Positions 1 to 5,090 of a stretch of 5,768 nucleotides of DNA are shown here, piece by piece. The notes beneath the pieces were generated by a model, which was not told the origin of the DNA, did no database searches, and saw nothing but the letters and a program-made list of their open reading frames with translations. The translations under genes and the position numbers were made by a program. The stretch is from NCBI GenBank assembly GCA_947379685.1, contig CANCOG010000336.1:1-5768 (forward strand), written 5' to 3'. Source of the DNA: Flavipsychrobacter stenotrophus. Lineage in GTDB: Bacteria; Bacteroidota; Bacteroidia; Chitinophagales; Chitinophagaceae. The first letter of the stretch is position 1, and each line of letters begins with the position of its first letter.

Positions 1-24
1 CAAAAAATATTATACCTTTACCGC

Positions 25-2226
25 ATGATCGCCACACTCGAACAAGCCGTTAAATTAGGGCTACGCGAAGAAGAATTTGAAAAAATTAAAGAGATACTGG
101 GTCGTACACCCAATTTTACTGAAGTTGCTATGTATTCCGTAATGTGGAGCGAGCACTGCAGTTATAAAAACAGCATCACCTGGCTGAAAACATTACCTCG
201 TGAAGGTAGTAAGGTACTCGTAAAAGCCGGTGATGAAAATGCCGGGTTGATCGATATCGGCGACGGCTGGGGTTGCGTATTCAAGATAGAATCACATAAT
301 CACCCTTCAGCAATAGAACCATTCCAGGGGGCTGCGACCGGCGTTGGTGGCATTCACCGTGATATTTTTACCATGGGGGCAAGGCCGATAGCCTCCCTCA
401 ATTCCCTACGCTTCGGCAAAGTAGACAACCCCAAAACCCGCTGGCTCATTAAAGGCGTGGTAAAAGGCATTGGCCATTACGGCAACTGCTTCGGCGTACC
501 AACCGTTGCCGGCGAAGTGTATTACGAAAGCTGTTACCAGACCAACCCATTGGTAAATGCCATGAGCGTAGGTGTGGTAAGGGTAGGGCAGACCATTTCT
601 GCTACATCACATGGTGCCGGAAACCCTGTATTTATTGTAGGTGCTTCTACCGGTAAGGATGGTATTGGCGGTGCCTCATTTGCTTCTGCCGATATCAGCG
701 AGAACAGCGCCGAACAATTGCCATCTGTACAGGTTGGCGACCCGTTCGAAGAGAAGAAATTACTCGAGGCGTGCCTCGAAATGATTCCTACAGGTGCCCT
801 TATAGGCATGCAGGACATGGGCGCGGCAGGTATTACCTGCAGCACCAGCGAGATGAGTGCTAAAGGTGAGCACGGCATGATCATCCATCTCGACAAAGTG
901 CCTACCCGCCAGTCTAATATGAAACCATGGGAAATGCTGCTGAGCGAAAGCCAGGAACGTATGCTCATTGTGGTTAAGAAAGGTAGGGAAGCCGAGATCA
1001 AACAGATCTTCGACAAATGGGATATCCATTGCGTGGAAATAGGCGAAGTGACAACAGATCTCAACCTGAAATACTACATGAACGGCGAACTCGTTGCCGA
1101 TGTGCCGGCAGAAAGTTTGGTGCTTGGTGGGGGCGCCCCTATATATGAGCGTCAGTACACCGAGCCAAAATACTTCCAGGAGATCAACAAATTCAATATT
1201 GACGAGATAGCCCAGCCCGCCGATTTACGTGAAGTTGCCTACCAACTCATACAATTGCCAAACATCGCTTCCAAGCGTTGGATATACGAGCAATACGATA
1301 GCATGGTTGGTACAGGTAACACCCAAACCAACCAGCCTAGCGATGCCGCGGTGGTAAAAGTACATGGCACCGATAAAGCTATTGCCATGACCACCGATTG
1401 CAATAGCCGCTACGTGTGGGCCGACCCTTACAAGGGTGCCATGATAGCGGTAAGCGAAGCAGCCAGGAATATTGTTTGTAGTGGCGGTACCCCTGCGGCA
1501 ATAACCAACTGTCTCAATTTTGGTAACCCATACAACCCGGAAGTATACTATCAGTTCGTACACGCCATTAAGGGTATGGGCGAAGCCTGCAGGAAGTTTG
1601 AAACACCCGTTACCGGTGGCAACGTAAGCTTCTATAACCAAAGTGAAGACGGCCCGGTTTACCCCACTCCAACAATTGGTATGGTAGGTATACTCGATAA
1701 CCTCGACCAGAAAATGACGCTCGGATTCAGTCATGCTGGCGATGCTATATACGTGCTCGGCGTAAACCGCAACGATATCAGCTGTTCCGAATATCTGCAC
1801 CATATTCTAGGCGTGACACATAGCCCCGCACCTTACTTCGATCTCGAAGAAGAATACAGGCTGCAGCGTACCCTCGCCCGTATGATCAGTTCTAAGTTTG
1901 TTAAGTCAGCACACGATATTTCAGAAGGAGGCTTGTTCGCCTGTCTGCTCGAGTGCGCCATGGCCAACGGCTTAGGATTCAACATTCATACAGGCGACGA
2001 TATTCGTAAAGATGCAACCCTGTTTGGCGAAGCGCAAAGCCGCGTTATCGTGACAGTAAACCCCGATCTCCACAGCATTTTCGAAGCAGAACTGAGGGGA
2101 TTGCCCTTCTATAAAATAGGCACCGTAACCTCACAAAAAGAAATTTGCATCGATAATGAAAGCTGGGGCTACATCAGCGACTGGAAAGAAGCCTACGATA
2201 TGGCACTCGAAAAGTTGTTGATGTAA
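25..2226 (+). CDS. purL: Phosphoribosylformylglycinamidine synthase subunit PurL (small type)
   Basis: PurL is the ATP-dependent synthetase subunit of FGAM synthase, step 4 of purine synthesis. It converts FGAR to FGAM in the cytosol with ammonia supplied by PurQ, and PurS bridges the two. The protein has 733 residues, the usual size of the small PurL rather than the roughly 1,300-residue fused form. Visible motifs in order: WSEHCSYKNS at 41-50, with the conserved His44; KIESHNHP from 88 followed by GAATGVGG to about 109 (nucleotide and metal binding); HRDIFTMGARP at 111-121; GMQDMGAAGI at 261-270; GGNVSFYNQ at 531-539 in the second half; and AHDISEGG at 629-636. Both AIRS-type N and C domain pairs are present and unbroken. 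The ATG at 25 puts the first motif at the usual distance from the N-terminus. The frame stays open to base 1, so a slightly longer start cannot be excluded. There is no Shine-Dalgarno sequence. purQ and purS are not in the window. The family assignment is very secure. Confidence 0.97.
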   Translation: MIATLEQAVKLGLREEEFEKIKEILGRTPNFTEVAMYSVMWSEHCSYKNSITWLKTLPREGSKVLVKAGDENAGLIDIGDGWGCVFKIESHNHPSAIEPFQGAATGVGGIHRDIFTMGARPIASLNSLRFGKVDNPKTRWLIKGVVKGIGHYGNCFGVPTVAGEVYYESCYQTNPLVNAMSVGVVRVGQTISATSHGAGNPVFIVGASTGKDGIGGASFASADISENSAEQLPSVQVGDPFEEKKLLEACLEMIPTGALIGMQDMGAAGITCSTSEMSAKGEHGMIIHLDKVPTRQSNMKPWEMLLSESQERMLIVVKKGREAEIKQIFDKWDIHCVEIGEVTTDLNLKYYMNGELVADVPAESLVLGGGAPIYERQYTEPKYFQEINKFNIDEIAQPADLREVAYQLIQLPNIASKRWIYEQYDSMVGTGNTQTNQPSDAAVVKVHGTDKAIAMTTDCNSRYVWADPYKGAMIAVSEAARNIVCSGGTPAAITNCLNFGNPYNPEVYYQFVHAIKGMGEACRKFETPVTGGNVSFYNQSEDGPVYPTPTIGMVGILDNLDQKMTLGFSHAGDAIYVLGVNRNDISCSEYLHHILGVTHSPAPYFDLEEEYRLQRTLARMISSKFVKSAHDISEGGLFACLLECAMANGLGFNIHTGDDIRKDATLFGEAQSRVIVTVNPDLHSIFEAELRGLPFYKIGTVTSQKEICIDNESWGYISDWKEAYDMALEKLLM

Positions 2227-2258
2227 TATATAGGAAGCTATTTAAGTCCACATTTAAA

Positions 2259-2292
2259 AGTTGTCCCACACTTCCAAAAGTGTGGGACAACT
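2259..2292 (+). terminator. Strong hairpin after purL, probable intrinsic terminator
   Basis: A perfect 15-bp stem is formed by AGTTGTCCCACACTT (2259-2273) and its exact reverse complement (2278-2292), with a CCAA loop. It starts 32 bases after the purL stop. Only a weak T-containing tail (CTATT) follows, so this is not a textbook U-tract terminator. Its position, perfect pairing and 47% GC stem still make transcription termination or mRNA 3' end protection the likeliest role. The stem is symmetrical and could act on either strand. It argues against simple co-transcription of purL with the next gene. Confidence 0.75.
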
Positions 2293-2321
2293 CTATTAAA
2301 GACCAAAACCAACTTTCATAA

Positions 2322-2391
2322 TACGACCTACGACCCTCCACTCAGTACTCACGACTACCTACTAATGACTTACGACTCTGGACTTACGACT
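2322..2391. repeat. Degenerate heptanucleotide tandem array (10 units)
   Basis: Ten consecutive 7-base units fill these 70 bases with no slippage, and every unit ends in ACT or ACC. The commonest unit is TACGACT or TACGACC (four copies: 2322, 2329, 2371, 2385); variants include CACGACT (2350), AATGACT (2364) and CTGGACT (2378). On the minus strand the units read AGTCGTA and variants. The array ends 7 bases before the start codon of the amidotransferase gene and probably forms much of its leader or promoter region. The 7-base phase is seen directly. Any function is unknown. Heptanucleotide short tandem repeats are known from cyanobacteria (STRR sequences), and this resembles them in form only. 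Confidence 0.85.
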
Positions 2392-2398
2392 TAAAAAA

Positions 2399-2965
2399 AT
2401 GTACATCCTCATAGACAACTACGATTCCTTTACCTACATTCTGCATCATTACTTATTGCAGACAGGGAAAGATTGTGTTGTTTACAGGAACGACGAAATA
2501 ACTATTGACGAAATGACGGCCCTTAATCCGGAACGGATCATCATATCCCCCGGCCCCGAAACCCCGATACAGGCAGGTATTACCATGAAAGTCATTGAGG
2601 AGTTTCACGCCAGGGTACCGATTCTGGGCGTATGCCTGGGCCATCAGGCCCTGGGTATGTTCTTTGGTGCCGAACTGGTACACTTACCATATCCCATGCA
2701 CGGCAAAACGAGCGAAGTCACCCACAACAGCCACCCCGTTTACAACAATATCCCTTCGCCCTTCACAGCAATGCGGTATCATTCGCTGGCAGTACAAGGT
2801 TTCGAAAGCACAGGTCTCCAGGCCATTGCCCACACGTCCGATGGCACAATAATGGCCCTCGCTCATCAACTGTACCCCTGCATAGGCCTCCAGTTTCACC
2901 CCGAATCCATAGGTACTGAATTTGGACTTCAATTACTCAAAAATTGGGTTGCACTGCCGTTGTAG
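2399..2965 (+). CDS. pabA: Anthranilate/aminodeoxychorismate synthase glutamine amidotransferase component
   Basis: This class I glutamine amidotransferase hydrolyses glutamine and passes ammonia to a chorismate-using partner, PabB (folate) or TrpE (tryptophan). At 188 residues it matches the length of E. coli PabA. Visible features: the N-terminal LIDNYDSFT at 4-12; the oxyanion loop SPGPETP at 50-56, where the usual Gly or Cys is Glu54; the nucleophile in GVCLGHQ with Cys79; HGKTS at 101-105; RYHSL at 126-130; and FHPES at 166-170 supplying His167 and Glu169. The catalytic triad is complete, so the enzyme should be active. The start is the ATG just after seven A-rich bases, with no Shine-Dalgarno sequence. 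No pabB, trpE or other chorismate gene adjoins, so PabA versus TrpG cannot be settled from context, and it may serve both pathways as in Bacillus. The symbol is the best guess from HGKTS/RYHSL and overall resemblance. Confidence 0.9.
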   Translation: MYILIDNYDSFTYILHHYLLQTGKDCVVYRNDEITIDEMTALNPERIIISPGPETPIQAGITMKVIEEFHARVPILGVCLGHQALGMFFGAELVHLPYPMHGKTSEVTHNSHPVYNNIPSPFTAMRYHSLAVQGFESTGLQAIAHTSDGTIMALAHQLYPCIGLQFHPESIGTEFGLQLLKNWVALPL

Positions 2966-2980
2966 TACCCATAAGAAATG

Positions 2981-3024
2981 TGACAATCTTGAATATCGGA
3001 TTTAAAAAAGCAACAAGGTTGTCA
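2981..3024. repeat. 11-bp inverted repeat just after pabA
   Basis: TGACAATCTTG (2981-2991) pairs with CAAGGTTGTCA (3014-3024). Ten Watson-Crick pairs and one T-G wobble enclose a 22-base AT-rich loop. It begins 16 bases after the pabA stop. No T-tract follows, so termination is possible but unproven. The same TGACAA/TTGTCA box recurs at 3049-3054 and, inverted, at 3179-3184, so this hairpin may be the left edge of the larger repeat element that fills the gap. Confidence 0.65.
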
Positions 3025-3046
3025 GGAAACACTAAATCGTCAGGTC

Positions 3047-3172
3047 GTTGACAATTGGATGCCGCCAGGCCTGAAAGGCCGTAATATATCAGCACTGGGT
3101 GGAGCCCTGTGATACAAAAAAAGAAAATTCTGGTAAGCCCTGAAAGGGAAAAATATAATCCAAATTTTCAAC
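3047..3172. repeat. Dispersed-repeat-like (MITE/REP-type) element with internal hairpins
   Basis: Imperfect terminal inverted repeats bound this stretch: bases 3047-3060 read GTTGACAATTGGAT, and the reverse complement of 3158-3172 reads GTTGAAAATTTGGAT (one substitution, one extra T). Inside are three small hairpins. GGCCT-GAA-AGGCC lies at 3068-3080. A 7-bp stem with one mismatch (CACTGGG with CCCTGTG) lies at 3093-3111. CCCT-GAA-AGGG lies at 3138-3148. The first and third share CCTGAAAGG followed within a few bases by AATATA, so the element looks like two diverged copies of one module. It has no credible reading frame. From memory, CCTGAAAGG/AATATA/GGAGCCC modules recur between genes in Bacteroidota genomes; that is recollection, not a search result. 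Confidence 0.6.
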
Positions 3173-3206
3173 AATGCGTTGTCATTGAGATGAAATATAG
3201 ACACTT

Positions 3207-3842
3207 CTAAAAATCAAACTCCTTTACCTGATCATCACCCAATATATGGTCAATGAATTTATGATGCTTTAATTCGTTACCCGTTATCACCCACCTGCCT
3301 GTGATCATCTCACCATGCTTGCACTGCGTTCGTTTTCTTATGGTTAACCCATAGTGTTTAAAAAGCTTTTCATACTTATGGTGTTGTTCTTTTACATAAG
3401 GGTAGACAATTTTGTATTCCCGTACCTGGTTCAGCTTATCCAGCGCATCGTCCATAAACGAAAAGAGGAACAGCACAACAAGTACCAGTCCGCAACCCAG
3501 CAGCGACGCCTGGTAGTATCCGCACCCAACCCCCATTCCCATGGCTGCCGTAAGCCAGATAGTAGCAGCTGTCGTAATGCCGCTCACCCCTCTTTCACCC
3601 CTGAAAATAACCCCGGCACCCAGGAAGCCAATACCCACAACAATGTTTGAAGCTATACGGTCAGTATTGTTCGGAGCCCCAATGTATTGCGACAGGATCG
3701 TAAACAAAGCAGCTCCCAGGCAAATCAGGATCATGGTACGAAATCCCGCCGATTTACTCCTGAGTTCCCGCTCAATACCAATAATACCACCCAGTACTAC
3801 CGCAAGGGAAAGTTTAAAGACGAGCGTATCAGGTGCCTGCAT
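3207..3842 (-). CDS. MgtC/SapB family inner-membrane protein
   Basis: The protein is a polytopic membrane protein of the MgtC/SapB family. Some members are linked to Mg2+ limitation, acid tolerance or virulence, but most environmental homologues have no defined role. The chosen start gives 211 residues: about five hydrophobic segments (roughly 8-23, 35-52, 65-80, 88-106, 112-130), then a soluble, charged C-terminal tail (131-211). Family marks are GIERE at 22-26, RTMILICLGAALFT at 35-48, GIGFLGAGVIFR at 70-81 and GITTAATIW at 88-96. The open frame continues upstream to 3959, but those 39 extra residues do not look like MgtC. The internal ATG at 3842 places the first membrane helix normally and lies about 45 bases below a candidate -7 box. 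It is convergent with pabA, and 291 bases separate it from the SDR gene, so it is probably its own transcript. The function within the family is undetermined. Confidence 0.9.
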   Translation of the reverse strand: MQAPDTLVFKLSLAVVLGGIIGIERELRSKSAGFRTMILICLGAALFTILSQYIGAPNNTDRIASNIVVGIGFLGAGVIFRGERGVSGITTAATIWLTAAMGMGVGCGYYQASLLGCGLVLVVLFLFSFMDDALDKLNQVREYKIVYPYVKEQHHKYEKLFKHYGLTIRKRTQCKHGEMITGRWVITGNELKHHKFIDHILGDDQVKEFDF

Positions 3843-3884
3843 AAAGTCGTAAGATTGAAGGTTATTGTGAATAATATAACCTAT

Positions 3885-3892
3885 CAAAGTTA
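3885..3892 (-). promoter_or_regulatory. Candidate Bacteroidota -7 box for the mgtC-family gene
   Basis: The minus strand reads TAACTTTG here, an exact match to the Bacteroidota -7 consensus TAnnTTTG. It would give a leader of about 35-40 bases before the ATG at 3842. It lies inside the longer open frame, which supports the downstream start. No convincing -33 TTTG is visible at the expected distance, so confidence is moderate. Confidence 0.45.
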
Positions 3893-3993
3893 ATCTAAAA
3901 TGCCAGCACCTGACTCTCACCTGTAATAAATGGTTGCAATTCTGAATTTGGGATAGCAATTCCCGCCTGATCTGAGTTTAATCAAGCTAACAC

Positions 3994-4023
3994 TGGTTGA
4001 AGGATTTCCTTCGAACCATTTTT
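3994..4023 (+). terminator. Hairpin with T-tract in the SDR-mgtC gap
   Basis: TGGTTGAAGG (3994-4003) pairs with CCTTC-AACCA (4008-4018), with one bulged G at 4013 and an ATTT loop. Five T residues follow (4019-4023). That is the shape of an intrinsic terminator on the plus strand, yet both flanking genes are on the minus strand. It could stop antisense transcription, work as a minus-strand hairpin without a U-tract to end the SDR transcript, or be a repeat remnant. Confidence 0.5.
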
Positions 4024-4066
4024 CTGGAAGCCTGTCCGTTCGCCAGGCGGGCATTTGCTTCCGAAA
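4021..4066. repeat. Bulged inverted repeat with inner CCTG/CAGG stem
   Basis: TTTC-T-GGAAGC (4021-4031) pairs with GCTTCCGAAA (4057-4066), giving ten base pairs with one extrahelical T at 4025. Inside, GCCTG (4030-4034) can pair with CAGGC (4044-4048); the G4030-C4031 pairs compete between the two foldings. It abuts the preceding hairpin and shares its T-tract, so 3994-4066 can fold as two adjacent structures. No coding frame is supported. The role is unknown. Confidence 0.5.
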
Positions 4067-4075
4067 TCAAACCGT

Positions 4076-4125
4076 CCTGACCGCCCCTTAGCCTTAAAAA
4101 GTAGTCAGGGAGGTTATTGCAATAA
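4076..4125 (-). other. Hairpin and 12-bp palindrome directly downstream of the SDR stop
   Basis: TTATTGCAATAA (4114-4125) is a perfect 12-bp palindrome 8 bases beyond the SDR stop on the minus strand. Next, CCTGAC (4076-4081) and GTCAGG (4104-4109) form a 6-bp stem with a 22-base loop, which on the minus strand contains TTTTT. Together they may form the 3' end signal of the SDR transcript. Neither is a canonical terminator, so this is a weak positional inference. The remainder of 3843-4133 shows no gene. Confidence 0.35.
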
Positions 4126-4133
4126 TCGTGTCA

Positions 4134-4898
4134 TCAAATATTCATTCCACCCGAAACCTCTATTCGCTGTGCGTTGATCCATTTCGCATCATCAGTACAA
4201 AGGAACGCAACAACACCGCCAATATCATCGGCTTCACCAACTCTGCCAAGAGCTGTTACCCCCGCAACGAATGCACGTACCTGCTCATTGTCACGAGTGC
4301 CACCACCACCAAAGTCAGTAGCGATCGCACCGGGCGCTACTACATTCACCCTTATTTTACGCGCGCCCAGTTCCTTAGCCTGGTAACGGCTCATGGTTTC
4401 AACTGCCCCCTTCATAGAGGCATATGCCGAATACCCCGGAACAGAAAACCTTGCCAGGCCCGATGAAATATTCACTATACCACCTCCATCTGCCATCAGG
4501 GGTAATGCCTGCTGAGTAAGAAAGAAGGCACCCTTAAAATGTATGTTCATCAGCGTGTCGAATTGCTCTTCAGTTACTTCTGCAAAGGGTGCATGAATGC
4601 CCACCCCCGCATTATTGATCAGGAAGTCGAAACGATCCCTGCCAAAAGTCCCGGTAAGCACCGTCCCAACCCTGCCGAAAAAGTCGCCAAACCCGCTCGT
4701 GTCACCCGTATTCAATTGTAGTGCCGCCGCCTTCCTTCCCATCTTTATAATCTCTGCCACTACATGTTCTGCCTCTTCCTTTTTACTGTTATAAGTGAGC
4801 AGTACGTCAATTCCTTTACCGGCAATACTCAATGCCATGTCCTTTCCCAATCCGCGGCTACCGCCGGTTACAAGTGCAATTTTGTTGCTTGTGTTCAT
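4134..4898 (-). CDS. Short-chain dehydrogenase/reductase (classical SDR, FabG-like)
   Basis: A cytosolic NAD(P)-dependent oxidoreductase with a Rossmann fold; the substrate cannot be told from sequence. At 254 residues it is typical of classical SDRs. Visible features: the dinucleotide-binding TGGSRGLG at 11-18, where Arg15 suggests NADPH preference; NNAG at 95-98; Asn118 in the helix before the active site; NISSG at 143-147 with catalytic Ser146; YSAYASMK ending the active site with Tyr159 and Lys163, thirteen residues after the serine as expected; and PG at 189-190. The Ser-Tyr-Lys-Asn set is complete. The loop at 194-204 is glycine-rich (four Gly in a row), in the substrate-lid region. The ATG at 4898 follows an A-rich leader (ACAAAAAAACA on the minus strand) and places the nucleotide-binding motif normally. 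The AraC regulator lies 192 bases upstream in the same direction, suggesting local control. An annotation such as 3-oxoacyl-ACP reductase would be overprecise. Confidence 0.95.
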   Translation of the reverse strand: MNTSNKIALVTGGSRGLGKDMALSIAGKGIDVLLTYNSKKEEAEHVVAEIIKMGRKAAALQLNTGDTSGFGDFFGRVGTVLTGTFGRDRFDFLINNAGVGIHAPFAEVTEEQFDTLMNIHFKGAFFLTQQALPLMADGGGIVNISSGLARFSVPGYSAYASMKGAVETMSRYQAKELGARKIRVNVVAPGAIATDFGGGGTRDNEQVRAFVAGVTALGRVGEADDIGGVVAFLCTDDAKWINAQRIEVSGGMNI

Positions 4899-4979
4899 TG
4901 TTTTTTTGTCTTAGATTTTATGTGTTTAGAATATGAAATGTGCTGTATGACTTAACCTGGTGGCTATTTATATTGAAGC

Positions 4980-5038
4980 TGTAAAAGCCATCACTTTTAT
5001 CGTTGAAATCGATGGTACAAAGGTGAGTGTAAAAGCCA
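4980..5038. promoter_or_regulatory. Paired 11-bp direct repeat upstream of the SDR gene
   Basis: TGTAAAAGCCA occurs exactly at 4980-4990 and 5028-5038, 48 bases apart. The first copy also starts a small inverted repeat, TAAAAG (4982-4987) with CTTTTA (4994-4999). Both lie upstream of the SDR start and outside any gene. A regulator binding site is possible; no known operator is recognised. Confidence 0.35.
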
Positions 5039-5044
5039 ACCCGC

Positions 5045-5086
5045 TGTTTGCAAAATTCAATCCATTGTTTGCAAATTTCAAATCAA
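5045..5086. promoter_or_regulatory. Tandem 21-bp direct repeat, candidate AraC-type operator
   Basis: Two abutting 21-base copies (5045-5065 and 5066-5086) agree at 17 of 21 positions. Each begins TGTTTGCAAA, containing the palindrome TTTGCAAA, and continues with TTCAA after one variable base. A 21-base period equals two helical turns, the spacing seen for half-sites of AraC-family regulators such as AraC at araI. The repeat ends 4 bases short of the AraC-family stop and lies about 150-190 bases upstream of the SDR start on the minus strand. The repeat is certain; its role as the operator for this regulator is inference. Confidence 0.6.
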
Positions 5087-5090
5087 GGTA

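Noticed and set aside
13..20. TAccTTTa resembling a TAnnTTTG promoter box just before purL
   Set aside because: It lacks the final G and lies only 4 bases from the ATG, too close for a normal transcription start; upstream context is missing from the window.
534..1064. Open frame of 176 codons on the minus strand inside purL
   Set aside because: It lies wholly within a well-conserved purL and shows no recognisable domain; it is a shadow of the coding frame. The same applies to the minus-strand frames at 760-1029 and 1225-1803.
2322..2391. CRISPR array
   Set aside because: The units are 7 bases and contiguous, with no spacers and no cas genes.
2595..2919. Plus-strand open frames overlapping pabA in another phase
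   Set aside because: They lie inside an intact pabA with all motifs and have low-complexity, unrecognisable translations.
3354..3893. Plus-strand open frames opposite mgtC
   Set aside because: They are antisense shadows of the membrane protein gene with no domain resemblance.
3843..3959. N-terminal 39-residue extension of the mgtC-family protein
   Set aside because: The extra residues do not resemble MgtC proteins and span the candidate -7 box; the ATG at 3842 gives the normal family N-terminus.
4021..4066. Integron attC-like site, because of the folded stem with an extrahelical base
   Set aside because: The required core-site GTT/AAC arrangement is not present and there is no integrase or cassette structure nearby.
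4128..4794. Plus-strand open frames opposite the SDR gene
   Set aside because: They are antisense to a complete SDR with all catalytic residues, and their translations are unrecognisable.
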